A DNA stretch of 64,000 bases from positions 51,981-115,980 of the forward strand of contig PNKZ01000021.1 in NCBI GenBank assembly GCA_013822735.1, read 5' to 3'. The DNA is from Pirellula sp. Lineage in GTDB: Bacteria; Planctomycetota; Planctomycetia; Pirellulales; PNKZ01. The notes beneath the pieces were generated by a model, which saw only the letters and a program-made list of their open reading frames with translations, did no database searches and had not been told where the DNA came from. This document shows, piece by piece, positions 36,946-48,323 of the stretch. The position numbers and the translations under genes were made by a program. Every line of letters starts with the position of its first letter. The stretch's first letter is position 1.

Positions 36946-36958
36946 TATTGATGCTTCA

Positions 36959-36999
36959 CTTACCCCTCACCCCTGGCCGTTCTCCCGCAAGGGGAGCAG
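36959..36999. repeat. dispersed repeat, CCCCTCACC...GGGGAGCAGGG type
   Basis: Another, shorter copy of the repeat family at 3364-3424 and 23776-23956, lying between the pilin-like terminator and the DapL stop. Confidence 0.6.
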
Positions 37000-37014
37000 G
37001 GAACGCAGACTCGG

Positions 37015-38247
37015 TTAGAACACCGGCTTAATCTGCTTGAGCCGCTCTTCGGTCGTTCGCATGAGGGCATCTTCCGCGGCTTCGTCGGCCGCTTCATACG
37101 TGACGGAGAACCGGAGGTGCGGCCCGGCGTCGTCCCACGGCACGGTGACGATCGAATGTTGCGTGATCAGATACTGGCTCGCCGCTTCACCGGTTTCAAA
37201 CTTCGTGCCGTCGGCTAAGCCCTTCGGCGACGGCGAGTACAAGAAGTACGTACCGCCTGGCATGGAGCATTCAAACCCGCACCGCGAGAGTACGTCGACC
37301 AACTTCTTGAGCCGGCGACGATACTTTTCGCGCACGACGTTCGGAATGGAAGCATCGTCGAGCGCCGCGGCTGCCGCCTTTTGCACGGCCATAAACTGGC
37401 CGGAATCGCTGTTGTCTTTCACGTCGGCGAAGGCCTGCACGATTTTTTCATGGCCGGCGACGAAGCCCATCCGCCAGCCGATCATGTGGAAACCCTTCGA
37501 CATCGAGTGCACCTCGACGCCGACTTCTTTCGCGCTCGGCACCTGCAGGAAGCTGAGCGGCTTCGCATCGTACGATAGCATGATGTGGGCCGCGTCTTGC
37601 ACGACGACGATCTTGTTCTTCAGCGCGAAGTCGATCACCCGCTTGTAGAAGTCGACGGTCGCGGTCTTGCCCGTCGGGCTATTGGGATAGCAAATCACGA
37701 GCATCTTCGCGCGAGCGAGGACGTCGGCAGGAATGGTTTCCAGGTCCGGGAAGTAGTTGTTCTTGGCGAGCAGCGGCAAGCGATGGACGTCGCCGCCGTA
37801 GTACTTCGTATGCGTGCCGGCCACGGGATAGCCGGGCACGGTCATAAGCGTCACATCGCCGGGATTGATGAACGCCGCCGGAAGCATGGCGAGCGCCGTC
37901 TTCGTGCCGATGCAGTGATTGACCTCTTTCACCGGGTCGATCGTCACACCGAATTCGCGCTGCATGAACCGTGCGGCCGCTTCCTTGTAGACGGCGATGC
38001 CGTTGTCGGCGTAGCCCCGGTTCTCCGGCTTGTTCGCCTCGGCCGCGAGTACTTTGCGCACGCTCTCCGGCGCCATCTCGTCGTTCTCGCCGATGCCGAA
38101 ATCAATCAACGTGCGCTCGGGATGATCGGCCAGCGCCTTGCGCTTGGCCCGTTTGATCTTCTCAAACTTATAGATCTCGGTCCCCTTGCCGTAGTTGGGG
38201 CCGCCGATGCGATCGGCAAAACGCGATTGAAAGTACGGGTCGGACAT
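37015..38247 (-). CDS. dapL: LL-diaminopimelate aminotransferase, 410 aa
   Basis: A class I/II PLP aminotransferase with the DapL hallmarks: the N-terminal YFQSRFADRIGGPNYGKGTEIYKFEKIKRAK segment, GIGENDEMAP, YADNGI, the PNSPTG motif and the PLP Lys in HSMSKGFHMIGWRMGF. It converts tetrahydrodipicolinate directly to LL-diaminopimelate for lysine and peptidoglycan. The frame is open upstream to 38493, but the DapL N-terminus starts at the ATG complement of 38245-38247, giving the family's standard 410 residues. Confidence 0.94.
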   Translation of the reverse strand: MSDPYFQSRFADRIGGPNYGKGTEIYKFEKIKRAKRKALADHPERTLIDFGIGENDEMAPESVRKVLAAEANKPENRGYADNGIAVYKEAAARFMQREFGVTIDPVKEVNHCIGTKTALAMLPAAFINPGDVTLMTVPGYPVAGTHTKYYGGDVHRLPLLAKNNYFPDLETIPADVLARAKMLVICYPNSPTGKTATVDFYKRVIDFALKNKIVVVQDAAHIMLSYDAKPLSFLQVPSAKEVGVEVHSMSKGFHMIGWRMGFVAGHEKIVQAFADVKDNSDSGQFMAVQKAAAAALDDASIPNVVREKYRRRLKKLVDVLSRCGFECSMPGGTYFLYSPSPKGLADGTKFETGEAASQYLITQHSIVTVPWDDAGPHLRFSVTYEAADEAAEDALMRTTEERLKQIKPVF

Positions 38248-38499
38248 GGCAGTACTGGGGTTAAAGGCCAAGGGATGGATTCGGCCGCGGCGTCCCCGGA
38301 TCGGACGCTCTCTGAAGACCGAATCTCGACGAGATGGTTCGCCCCAAACGGGCCTTGAAGGGTAAGGCAAGCAGGCCGTTCTCGCAAGGATACGAAATCC
38401 GGCCGCCCGACGGCGACATGCGATTCCGCCGGCCAAAAGTTGCCTGGAATCCGCCGCCGAAATCGCTAACTTGCAGGGTTGGCTGTTTGGCAATTGGAT

Positions 38500-38524
38500 A
38501 GTAGTCCGCCACTCCGTGGCGGAA
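38500..38524. repeat. REP-like palindrome, AGTAGTCCGCC...GGCGGAA
   Basis: Contains the palindrome CCGCCACTCCGTGGCGG. The same element lies in inverted orientation at 38580-38604. Confidence 0.75.
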
Positions 38525-38579
38525 GAAGGCGTTGTTCGCCCTGGGCAATAGCTACCGGTATGTGTACGCGAACGTGATT

Positions 38580-38604
38580 TTCCGCCGCGGAGCGGCGGAC
38601 TACT
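38580..38604. repeat. REP-like palindrome, inverted copy
   Basis: TTCCGCCGCGGAGCGGCGGA followed by CTACT; reverse complement of the 38500 element with two substitutions. The pair is a typical dispersed planctomycete intergenic repeat. Confidence 0.75.
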
Positions 38605-38658
38605 TTGACGTAAGTCAGACTCGTACTGAAGGACTTATGTCGACACGCCCAAACGGGC

Positions 38659-38737
38659 TGCGCAGATAAGTCGAGTTATCTGCGCACAACCCCAAAACCC
38701 ACAAGGGGTGCGCAGATAACCGGAGTTATGTGCGCAG
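38659..38737. repeat. two tandem palindromes TGCGCAGATAA...TTATCTGCGCA
   Basis: Copy 1 (38659-38686) has perfect 11-bp arms around GTCGAG. Copy 2 (38709-38737) has one mismatch in its arms. They are 50 bases apart and precede gyrA by about 380 bases. Confidence 0.8.
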
Positions 38738-39117
38738 GGGATTTTCAGTCGTCGTCGTAAGTCGCGAGATCGAATCGACACTTACGTCGATATTGCAGGC
38801 ATCGACGACTCTACTCTTGGCCGAAACGAGGAGACGTTTTGCAACGGTCGCCGTCACGAATCGCAACAGCCTCCCGAGGGCGGAATTCAGGGGCGTTTCG
38901 CACGCCTCCGGCGATTGTGGCGGGGCCTCGAAAACGGTACAATTCCGGTTTGCATTTTGACCGGATTTTCCCGCAGGAAAGTCGCGAAAAACCTGGGGCC
39001 GTCAAGCCTTGGGACGACTCGCGATTTCGTGTCGATTTCGACGTCGTTTTTGCCCCACAAAGCGATCGCGTTGGAATCGAAAGTATGCCCTGCCACCATC
39101 GATAAAGGATTGCACTC

Positions 39118-41922
39118 TTGGCCGACGAAGAATTGCCGGAAGATGGCGCACCGGAACCCGTTCCCGCCGACCTGAGCGACATTCCCGGGGGCGTGACGGG
39201 GGGCAACATCATCGATCTGCAGATCGAAGATGAAATGAAGGAAAGCTATCTGACGTACGCGATGAGCGTGATCGTCAGTCGCGCCTTGCCCGACGTCCGC
39301 GACGGTCTGAAGCCTTCGCAGCGGCGGATCCTCGTCGCCATGAACGACCTGAACCTTACGCCGGGCGCGGCCCGCGTGAAGTGCGCGAAGATCTCCGGCG
39401 ATACCAGCGGTAACTATCACCCGCACGGCGAAAGCGTCATCTATCCGACGCTCGTCCGCATGGCGCAAGAATGGAACATGCGTCACGTGCTGATCGACAA
39501 GCAAGGAAACTTCGGTTCGATCGCCGGGTTGCCCGCCGCCGCCATGCGATATACCGAAGCGCGCATGTCCCCCATCGCCGCGCTGATGATGGACGACATC
39601 AAGCTCGACACCGTCGACTTCACGCCGACGTACGACGAGCGCCGACTCGAACCGACCGTGCTGCCGAGCAAGTTTCCCAACTTGCTGGTGAACGGCGCCA
39701 ACGGCATCGCGGTGGGCATGGCCACGAGCGTACCGCCGCACAATTTGGAAGAAGTGTGCAAAGCGGCGATCGCCGTGATCGATCAACCGGAAGTGTCGAT
39801 CGACGAACTGCTCGAAATCATCAAAGGCCCCGATTTCCCGACCGGCGGCATCATCTGCGGGCGGGGCGGAATTCGTCGCGGCTATTACACCGGTCGGAGC
39901 ACGATTGTCGTGCGGGCCAAAACGCATGTGGAAGAATACGCGAAGGGTCGGCAACGGATCATCATCTCGGAGATTCCGTTTCAGCAAGCGCGCGATCGCG
40001 TCCATAAGGCGATCGTCGAATGTGCGGAAGAAGATCGCGTCAAGGACATCACCAACGTTCGCGACGAGAGCAACCTCGAAGCGCCGGTTCGCTTGATCGT
40101 GGAATTGAAGCGCGGCGCCGATCCGGACGTCGTGCTGAATCAACTGTTCCAGTTCACGCCGTTGCAAGACACGTTCTCGTTGATCTTCTTGGCGCTGGTC
40201 GACGGCAAGCCGCGCACGCTCAATATCCGCGAATTGCTGCAAGAATTCATTCGCCATCGCGTGACGGTGATTCGTCGCCGCACGCAGTTCTTGCTCAATC
40301 GGGCCCGTCAACGGAAGCACACCGTCGAAGGCTTGCTGCTGGCGCATGCGAACATCGACGAAGTGATTCGCGTGATTCGCACGTCGGCGACGCAAGCCGA
40401 AGCGAAGTCGCGATTGATGACCATCGAATGCCCGGCCGCTCTCATGGAGCGCGCTCTAGGGCCGGTGGGCTTTGCCGACTTCACCACGGAGCGCGGCCTC
40501 TCGTCAAACTACTCGCTCACGGCCGTGCAGGCGGAAGCCATTCTCCGCATGACGCTCGGCCAATTGGTCAACCTGGAGCAAGAGAAGCTCGGCGGTGAAT
40601 ACAGCGAACTGCTGAACGAGATTTCGGAATACCTCCGGATCTTGAGCGACGACGCCAACATCTTCGCGATCATCCGCGCCGACTTGGTGGAGATCGTGCG
40701 GAAGTACGGCGACAAGCGTCGCACGGAAATCAGCGGCGAAGAGATCGGCTCCATCGACATGGAAGACCTGATCACCGAAGAGAACATGGTGGTGACGATC
40801 ACGCACCAGGGTTACATCAAGCGGACGCCGACGACCACCTACCGCGCCCAGAAGCGCGGCGGCAAGGGAATCACCGGCGCCAAGAGCGACGACGAAGATC
40901 CGGTCCGCAACTTGTTCGTGGCCAGCACGCACGACTACCTGTTGTTCTTCACCAACATCGGCAAGGTCTACTGGCTCAAGGTCTACGACATTCCGCAACT
41001 GGCTCGCGAAAGCAAAGGTCGGGCCGTCGTCAATCTGCTTAACTTCGCCGAAGGAGAGACGATTGCCTACTGCACGCCGATCCGCGACTTCTCGGCGCCG
41101 AACCATTACTTGATCATGGCCACGCGGCAGGGGCTCGTGAAGAAGACGCCGCTCAGCCAATACGGCCGGCCGCTGAAGACGGGCCTCATCGCCATCAAGC
41201 TGAAAGAAGGAGACGAGCTCGTCGACGTTGCCGTGACGAAGACCGGCGACGAAATTCTGTTGGCCACTTCCGGCGGAATGGCCATTCGCTTCGACCAGGC
41301 GGATGCCCGTTCGATGGGGCGCAACACCAGCGGCGTGAAGGGGATCAAGCTCTCCAAGGGGCAAACGGTCGTCGGCATGGTGGTAACCGATCCGGACGCG
41401 ACGCTGCTCACCGCCTGCCTAAAGGGCTACGGCAAGCGGACGCCGTTCGGTGCGAACGATCCGCTTACCGGCACGCGCGTCGAAACGGACGAAGCGACGG
41501 AAACGGAAGTCGTCGACGTCGCCCCGCCGGAAGAACCCGCCGAAGACGACGAAAGCTCCGCGGCCCGCTACCGCACGCAACGCCGCGGCGGCAAAGGCAT
41601 TCGCGACATCAAGACGACCGATCGCAACGGCCCGGTAGTAAACATCGTCAGCGTGCGCGACGACGACGAACTCCTCATGATCTCCGCGGGGGGTAAGATC
41701 CAGCGAATCGCGGCTCGCGACGTCAGCGTCATCGGCCGCAACACGCAAGGTGTGCGAATTATGTCGCTCGACGACGACGATACGCTCGCCGCCGTCGTGC
41801 GTGTGCCGCCCGAAGAACTACCGATCGCCGCAGAACCAGGAACGGCTCCCGGGCCGCTCGACGGGCCGCCGACCGCCTCCGATACGCAAACTACGCCTCC
41901 GGAACCCCCGGCAAGCGAATAA
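39118..41922 (+). CDS. gyrA: DNA gyrase subunit A, 934 aa, TTG start
   Basis: The type IIA topoisomerase breakage-reunion subunit: catalytic Tyr145 in AMRYTEARM, and QRDR motif [14 protein letters not shown] (101-114). The C-terminal beta-pinwheel has a GyrA box as QKRGGKG (578-584) and a second canonical QRRGGKG (821-827) preceded by an acidic insert (about 795-815). The residue matching E. coli Asp87 is Pro110 and the Ser83 equivalent is Ser106. The start is TTG 39118 with AAAGGA just upstream; no ATG start is available without losing the conserved N-terminus. gyrB is not in the window. Confidence 0.94.
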   Translation: MADEELPEDGAPEPVPADLSDIPGGVTGGNIIDLQIEDEMKESYLTYAMSVIVSRALPDVRDGLKPSQRRILVAMNDLNLTPGAARVKCAKISGDTSGNYHPHGESVIYPTLVRMAQEWNMRHVLIDKQGNFGSIAGLPAAAMRYTEARMSPIAALMMDDIKLDTVDFTPTYDERRLEPTVLPSKFPNLLVNGANGIAVGMATSVPPHNLEEVCKAAIAVIDQPEVSIDELLEIIKGPDFPTGGIICGRGGIRRGYYTGRSTIVVRAKTHVEEYAKGRQRIIISEIPFQQARDRVHKAIVECAEEDRVKDITNVRDESNLEAPVRLIVELKRGADPDVVLNQLFQFTPLQDTFSLIFLALVDGKPRTLNIRELLQEFIRHRVTVIRRRTQFLLNRARQRKHTVEGLLLAHANIDEVIRVIRTSATQAEAKSRLMTIECPAALMERALGPVGFADFTTERGLSSNYSLTAVQAEAILRMTLGQLVNLEQEKLGGEYSELLNEISEYLRILSDDANIFAIIRADLVEIVRKYGDKRRTEISGEEIGSIDMEDLITEENMVVTITHQGYIKRTPTTTYRAQKRGGKGITGAKSDDEDPVRNLFVASTHDYLLFFTNIGKVYWLKVYDIPQLARESKGRAVVNLLNFAEGETIAYCTPIRDFSAPNHYLIMATRQGLVKKTPLSQYGRPLKTGLIAIKLKEGDELVDVAVTKTGDEILLATSGGMAIRFDQADARSMGRNTSGVKGIKLSKGQTVVGMVVTDPDATLLTACLKGYGKRTPFGANDPLTGTRVETDEATETEVVDVAPPEEPAEDDESSAARYRTQRRGGKGIRDIKTTDRNGPVVNIVSVRDDDELLMISAGGKIQRIAARDVSVIGRNTQGVRIMSLDDDDTLAAVVRVPPEELPIAAEPGTAPGPLDGPPTASDTQTTPPEPPASE

Positions 41923-42042
41923 GTTCGAATTTTTCACGAAGTTTCGAGGCTTAACGACGGTTCGCCGCATCGGCAAACGGTCGAGCGTTGATTATCGTGG
42001 ATGGGCCGAGCCGCGCCCCGACGCCCAGGGTGTTTGCCTTAG

Positions 42043-43074
<1,032 letters not shown>

Positions 43075-43107
43075 ACAGCGTATCGCTAAGAGTTACGTCG
43101 ACGAGAC

Positions 43108-44088
43108 ATGAAAGCGTTCATCACGGGCATCAACGGATTTATCGGCAGCCACCTGGCCGAGTATCTGCGCGCCGTCGGGGACGACGTACTGGGATCGGTG
43201 CGCGGCGGGGAAACCTTGCGGCACGCTCCGCCCGGCGTAGAGGCCGTTGCTTGGGATTTGGCGTCTCCGACTAGCGACGCACACGTGCGTAAGGCCGTCA
43301 CGCAGTTTGCGCCCGACGTCGTGTACCACCTCGCGGCCTTGAGCATCTCCGCCGATTGCGGCGCCGACGAACCGACTGCCGCGGCGCAAGCGGTGAACGT
43401 CGAAGGCGTTCGTCGCGTCTTAGAACTTGCCGGCTCGTTGCCGCGCCCGCCGCGCGTGGTGTTCGCAAGCACCAGCCGAGTGTATGCTCCCGTCGAGCCG
43501 AGTTCTCCGGTGGTCAACGAGCAATCCCCCTGCGATCCTCAATCCGCTTACGGTAAAACGAAGCTTGCGGCCGAAGCGATTTGCCGTCGAGCGCAGGAAG
43601 CGTCGGGGCAAGACGTTGTGATCGCCCGTTTGTTTCCGCAAGCCGGTTCGCGACAAGATCCGCGTCTGATGCTGGCCGAGTGGGCGCGTCAATTGACCGG
43701 AACCGAACCGGTGATTCGGGTCGGCAATCTACACGTTACCGTCGACCTCCTCGACGTGCGCGACGGCGTTCGCGCTCTGCGCGACGTGGCGAGCCACGGC
43801 GCGTCCGGCGCGATCTACAATATCGGTTCCGGATCGCCGTGTACGACCGGAGAGCTCTTTGAACTGCTTCGCCGCACGGCCGGCGACCGTCGCCCTTGGC
43901 AGGAGCGCGAGCTGATTCCGCGCTCCGACCCCATCGCCGACCTCACCGCACTCGCAGCCTGTTCCGATTGGACGCCGACGATTTCTCGTGCCGAAACCGT
44001 CGCCGAAGTTTGGACCTACTGGCACAACCGTGATCGAAGCGGGGCATCGCCCCCACGTCCGCAGCAACAACAACAGCAACAACAGTAA
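43108..44088 (+). CDS. NAD-dependent epimerase/reductase (GDP-deoxyhexose reductase-like), 326 aa
   Basis: TGINGFIGSHLAEYL gives the Rossmann motif TGxxGxxG; YGKTK carries the catalytic Tyr/Lys. It starts 33 bases after gmd, so the likely reaction is reduction of GDP-4-dehydro-6-deoxymannose to GDP-rhamnose (Rmd-like) or epimerase-reductase chemistry. An unusual feature is the C-terminal homopolymer of eight Gln encoded by CAG/CAA codons at 44062-44085, right before the stop. GDP-L-fucose synthase is an alternative. Confidence 0.82.
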   Translation: MKAFITGINGFIGSHLAEYLRAVGDDVLGSVRGGETLRHAPPGVEAVAWDLASPTSDAHVRKAVTQFAPDVVYHLAALSISADCGADEPTAAAQAVNVEGVRRVLELAGSLPRPPRVVFASTSRVYAPVEPSSPVVNEQSPCDPQSAYGKTKLAAEAICRRAQEASGQDVVIARLFPQAGSRQDPRLMLAEWARQLTGTEPVIRVGNLHVTVDLLDVRDGVRALRDVASHGASGAIYNIGSGSPCTTGELFELLRRTAGDRRPWQERELIPRSDPIADLTALAACSDWTPTISRAETVAEVWTYWHNRDRSGASPPRPQQQQQQQQ

Positions 44089-44115
44089 CCCCCGCACCTT
44101 TGAAGGCAGATTTGT

Positions 44116-45435
44116 ATGGCTATCGCGATTGTTGGAACGGGATACGTCGGACTCGTAACGGGCACTTGTTTTGCCGACAGTGGAAACGAAGTAACGTGCG
44201 TCGACATCGACGCCGCGAAGATCGAACGGCTTAACAACGGCGAGATTCCGATCTTCGAACCGGGACTCACCGAAATGGTCGAGCACAACATCGAGGCCGG
44301 CCGACTCAAGTTTACGACGGATCTGGCGGCCGCCGTGAGCGACGCGGATTTCGTCTTCCTGGCCGTCGGCACGCCGCCCGCCGACGACGGTTCCGCGGAC
44401 TTGCGCAATCTTTGGGCCGTCGTCGACGCGATGGCGCCGTACGTGCCGGAAAAGGCCATTTCCGTCATCAAAAGCACGGTGCCGATCGGTACCAATACCA
44501 AGATGTACGAACGCCTCAAGCAAAAGACCGGACGCGAATGCGAATGCGCCTCGAATCCTGAATTCCTGAAGGAAGGGGCAGCGCTCGACGACTTCATGAA
44601 GCCCGATCGCGTCGTCGTCGGCGTTCGAACGCAACGCGCCGCCGATGCGTTGCGCGAACTTTATAAGCCGTTTCTCAGAACCGAGAATCCGTTTCTCGTC
44701 ATGTCGCCCGAAAGCGCCGAGATGACGAAGTACGTCGCCAACGCCTTGCTCTCGACCAAGATCAGCTTCATCAACGAAACGGCCAACGTTTGCGAACTCG
44801 TCGGAGCCGACATTAACGACGTTCGCCGCGGCATCGGCACCGATAGCCGTATCGGTACGGCGTTTTTGTTCCCAGGCGTCGGCTACGGCGGCAGCTGCTT
44901 TCCCAAAGACGTGCGAGCGCTTGACGCCGTGGCCCGATCGAAGGGGTACGAAATGCGCATCCTTCCGGCGGTCGACGAAGTGAATCGTCGGCAAAAGACC
45001 GTGATGCTGACAAAGATCCTTAGCCACTTCCGCGACGACGTCGCCGGCAAGACGATCGCCGTTTGGGGCTTGGCCTTCAAGCCGCGCACGGACGATGTCC
45101 GTGAGGCCCCGGCCTTGGTGATGATTGACGAACTTCTGGAACGGGGCGCCAAAATCCATGTGCATGATCCGGAAGCCATGGACAATGTTCGCAAGCAATA
45201 CGGCGACAAGATTCAGTACGCCGAACGTCCTTACGACGCCTTGCTCGACGCCGACGCACTGCTGATCATGACGGAGTGGAAAGAGTTTCACCGTCCGACG
45301 TTTGCCACGGTCAAGAAGCTCCTGCGTCGACCGGTGATCTTCGACGGCCGCAACCTGTATGAAACGTCGACGTTGCGGGACGCCGGCTTTACTTACTACA
45401 GCATCGGCCGAGCGCCGGTAATCGCGCGGGGCTAA
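44116..45435 (+). CDS. ugd: UDP-glucose 6-dehydrogenase, 439 aa
   Basis: N-terminal NAD domain [17 protein letters not shown], central helix NEF-type region and the catalytic Cys in [17 protein letters not shown], then the UDP-binding C-terminal domain ([17 protein letters not shown]). It oxidises UDP-glucose to UDP-glucuronate for exopolysaccharide or surface glycans. It lies in tandem with the GDP-sugar genes (27-base gap), and the two-component system follows 42 bases later, which suggests regulated polysaccharide synthesis. Confidence 0.94.
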   Translation: MAIAIVGTGYVGLVTGTCFADSGNEVTCVDIDAAKIERLNNGEIPIFEPGLTEMVEHNIEAGRLKFTTDLAAAVSDADFVFLAVGTPPADDGSADLRNLWAVVDAMAPYVPEKAISVIKSTVPIGTNTKMYERLKQKTGRECECASNPEFLKEGAALDDFMKPDRVVVGVRTQRAADALRELYKPFLRTENPFLVMSPESAEMTKYVANALLSTKISFINETANVCELVGADINDVRRGIGTDSRIGTAFLFPGVGYGGSCFPKDVRALDAVARSKGYEMRILPAVDEVNRRQKTVMLTKILSHFRDDVAGKTIAVWGLAFKPRTDDVREAPALVMIDELLERGAKIHVHDPEAMDNVRKQYGDKIQYAERPYDALLDADALLIMTEWKEFHRPTFATVKKLLRRPVIFDGRNLYETSTLRDAGFTYYSIGRAPVIARG

Positions 45436-45477
45436 CATGCCCTGAGTCGCCGCGACCTCCACGGCGCGCCACTGTCC

Positions 45478-46881
45478 GTGAGTACGACTATGCGACGACC
45501 GCTCCGCAATCAGATATTGCTTCCCTTTGCGGGCCTAACGGCCGCGGCGATTCTCGCCGTGAGCGCGGCCGGAGCATGGCAGGCGGCGGCGACGGTCGAC
45601 AAACAAATCGACGCTCGCGTGCGCAGCGCGGCCGACGTATTGCTGTCCGCCGACTTCCCGTTGACCGATGCGGTCTTGCAACAGTCGCATGGCCTCACCG
45701 GCGCGGAATTTCTGTGCGTCGGCGCCGCGGGGGATCTTCGCGCGGCGAGCGTTGCCGACCCGAAGGCGTTTCTCATCGCGGCGCGCACGAGCGTCGCCCA
45801 AGCATCGCGACACGTCGTGCTGGTGAACGACGTCGAGTACCTGGCGTGGTCGGTCGAGCGCCCGCCGCATCGCTCGGCCTCGGAGCCGCTGGTCTTGCAC
45901 ATGTTCTACCCGCAAGAACAACGGCGGCAACTGCTCAACGAGGCGATTTGGCCGCCGCTTTGGATCGGCGTCGGCGCTCTGGCTGCCGCAAGCGTGTTGT
46001 CGTATGTCGTTGCGGCGCGTATCGGCAAACCCATCGCAGCGGTTCGCGGTCACTTTTCCAACCTCGCGGCAGGAAACTACTCGACGCTTGCGTTGCCGCA
46101 GCGCGATGACGAAGTACGCGATCTGGTCGTCGCCGCAAATGCTCTAGCTAAGCAACTGGAAGAACGGGATTTGGCGGTGCGACGCTCGGCCCGCTCGACG
46201 TTGCTCGGCCAACTCAGCGGCGGTCTCTGCCATCATTTGCGAAACGCTTCGGCGGGCGCGAAACTCGCCGTGCAATTGCACCGCCGACGCTGTGCCGCGG
46301 ACGACGGCGAAAGCCTCGCGGTCGCGCTCCGCCAACTCGATTTCGCCGAACAGTACGTGCAACGACTACTGATGCTGGGCAAGCCGCAACCGCTCAAGAT
46401 GCAGCCGACCGACTTGCGCGAAGTCGTCATCGATGCGTTGTCGCTTGTCGAGCCGACTTTTCGACATCGCGGCACGGCCTTGCGGAGTAAGTTGCCGGCG
46501 GAAGGTTTGGCCACGGCCCTGGCCGATCGAGAACAATTGCGCCAGCTGCTGGTGAATCTGTTGCTCAACGCCGTGGATGCGGCCGGAGAGTCCGGTTGGG
46601 CCGAGGTTTCGCTGACCGTCGACGACGGGAACGTGCGAATCTCCATCAGCGACGGCGGAGCGGGTCCGCCGGCGGGGGTACGCGAACGACTGTTCGAGCC
46701 GTTTGTCACCGGCAAACCTGATGGAATTGGTTTGGGACTGGCCGCCGCGAAACACATCGCCGAGCTTCACGGCGGTTCGATCCGCTACGACGGCGGGGCC
46801 GTCACGCAGTTCGACGTCTTGCTTCCCCGGCGCGCAGCGACGACAACTACTCTACCAGTCGAAGAAGGAGTCGCCGGATGA
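45478..46881 (+). CDS. sensor histidine kinase, 467 aa, GTG start
   Basis: An N-terminal membrane helix, a periplasmic sensor of about 130 residues, a second helix near 162-182, a HAMP-like linker, then the kinase core. The H-box is LCHHLRNASAG, with phospho-acceptor His252; the usual Glu after it is His253. The C-terminal HATPase has N-box LLVNLLLNAVDAAGES, DGGAGPP and GLGLAAAKHIAELHGG. It overlaps the response regulator by 4 bases (ATGA), so the pair is translationally coupled. Confidence 0.9.
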   Translation: MSTTMRRPLRNQILLPFAGLTAAAILAVSAAGAWQAAATVDKQIDARVRSAADVLLSADFPLTDAVLQQSHGLTGAEFLCVGAAGDLRAASVADPKAFLIAARTSVAQASRHVVLVNDVEYLAWSVERPPHRSASEPLVLHMFYPQEQRRQLLNEAIWPPLWIGVGALAAASVLSYVVAARIGKPIAAVRGHFSNLAAGNYSTLALPQRDDEVRDLVVAANALAKQLEERDLAVRRSARSTLLGQLSGGLCHHLRNASAGAKLAVQLHRRRCAADDGESLAVALRQLDFAEQYVQRLLMLGKPQPLKMQPTDLREVVIDALSLVEPTFRHRGTALRSKLPAEGLATALADREQLRQLLVNLLLNAVDAAGESGWAEVSLTVDDGNVRISISDGGAGPPAGVRERLFEPFVTGKPDGIGLGLAAAKHIAELHGGSIRYDGGAVTQFDVLLPRRAATTTTLPVEEGVAG

Positions 46882-48314
46882 GCCATGTATTGATCGTCGA
46901 TGATGAAGAGAGCATCTGCTGGGGATTGCGCCGTCTGCTTACCGAAGAAGGCTATGAAGTCACGGTAGCCGCCAGCGCTGAAGAAGCGTTGGCGTCGGTC
47001 GAAAGACGCCGGCCCGATCTCGCTTTGCTCGACGTCCGTCTCCCCGGCATCGACGGCCTCACGGCGCTCGAACGGTTGCGCCGCGCCGATCACGATTTTC
47101 CCGTGATTATCGTTACTGCGTACGGCAACTTGGAAACTGCGGTCCGCGCCGTCGATCGCGGCGCATTCGACTACCTCACTAAGCCGTTTGACTTGGAACA
47201 GGTGGTCGACGTTGTAAGACGCGCCGCCGAATCGCTTGCGAAGCGACCCGCGGCGAACCCCGTCGCCGTGCCTATCGACACGGACGAACTACTCGGCGCC
47301 GGGCCCGCTATGCAGGAAGTTTTTAAACGGATCGCGCTGGCGGCGCCGACGGATTCGTCGGTATTAATCGTCGGTGAAAGCGGCACGGGGAAGGAATTGG
47401 CCGCCCGTGCGCTGCATAAACATTCGCGGCATGCGTCGGGCCCGTTCGTGCCGATCCATTTGGGCGCGCTCAACGCCTCGCTCGTCGAAAGTGAGCTCTT
47501 CGGACATGCCCGGGGCGCATTCACCGGCGCCGATTTCGATCGGCCCGGTTTGCTCGAATCGGCCGACGGCGGCACCGTGTTCTTCGATGAAGCGGCCGAT
47601 ATTCCGCCGCCGGTGCAAATCAAACTGCTCCGCGTGTTGCAACAACGGGAGGTCACGCGCGTGGGCGAGGTGAAACCGAGGCCATGCCGATTTCGGGTCA
47701 TCGCCGCCGTCAATCGCGATCCGGCCGAATGCGTTCGCGCCGGAACGCTGCGAGCCGACATGCTTTATCGACTCGCCGGTTTCGAAATTCGCTTGCCGCC
47801 GTTGCGCGAGCGTTTGGAAGACGTCCCACTTCTGGCACGGCGTTTTCTGCAATCGGCCATCGACGCCGGCAGCACGGCCCGCGGCATTTCGGCCGCGGCG
47901 ATCGCCGAGTTGAAGAGCCGCTCTTGGTCGGGCAACGTACGCGAGTTGCGTAACGCCGTCGAGCGGGCCGCGATCTTCGCGCGGGGCGGAATTATTGAAA
48001 CCGAGCACCTACCTCCGCCCGGCGGTTATGAAACGCGCGTCGCGACCGACGTCGCCGACATCGTGCACGATGCGGTGATGCGCTGGTCGGAAGCGGCCGT
48101 CGCCGGCAAACCGACGACCGGCGATCTCTACGAGCGGCTTCTCAAAGTGATCGAGCCGGCTTTGTTCGAAGTCGTCCTGCGGAAAACGCTCGGCAATCGG
48201 GCCGCGGCCGCCGAACTACTCGGGCTGCATCGCGCTACTTTACGAAAGAAACTGTCGGAACGCCGCGGCGGCAAACCTGACGACGACGGCGACGATACGC
48301 ACGCTGCCAATTAG
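46878..48314 (+). CDS. NtrC-type sigma-54-dependent response regulator, 478 aa
   Basis: The receiver domain has acidic pair DD (8-9), phospho-Asp52 and KPF. The central AAA+ domain has Walker A GESGTGKE, the sigma-54 contact loop GAFTGA, and Walker B LLESADGGTVFFDEA, with an Arg-finger region further on. The Fis-type HTH is at the C-terminus (GNRAAAAELLGLHRATLRKKL). It is activated by the kinase it overlaps. Likely targets are the upstream polysaccharide genes, but no sigma-54 promoter was identified there. Confidence 0.92.
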   Translation: MSHVLIVDDEESICWGLRRLLTEEGYEVTVAASAEEALASVERRRPDLALLDVRLPGIDGLTALERLRRADHDFPVIIVTAYGNLETAVRAVDRGAFDYLTKPFDLEQVVDVVRRAAESLAKRPAANPVAVPIDTDELLGAGPAMQEVFKRIALAAPTDSSVLIVGESGTGKELAARALHKHSRHASGPFVPIHLGALNASLVESELFGHARGAFTGADFDRPGLLESADGGTVFFDEAADIPPPVQIKLLRVLQQREVTRVGEVKPRPCRFRVIAAVNRDPAECVRAGTLRADMLYRLAGFEIRLPPLRERLEDVPLLARRFLQSAIDAGSTARGISAAAIAELKSRSWSGNVRELRNAVERAAIFARGGIIETEHLPPPGGYETRVATDVADIVHDAVMRWSEAAVAGKPTTGDLYERLLKVIEPALFEVVLRKTLGNRAAAAELLGLHRATLRKKLSERRGGKPDDDGDDTHAAN

Positions 48315-48323
48315 TCGTGCCAG

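Larger units (their letters stand above)
38248..39117. other. divergent intergenic region, 870 bp, repeat-rich
   Basis: Between dapL and gyrA. It carries an inverted pair of 25-bp REP-like elements (38500-38524 and 38580-38604) and two tandem palindromes (38659-38686 and 38709-38737). No ORF with coding character; the promoters for both genes must lie here but were not placed. Confidence 0.6.

Noticed and set aside
43729..45462. 577-codon minus-strand frame
   Set aside because: Antisense to the nucleotide-sugar genes, which have clear motifs; composition is typical of a GC-rich shadow.
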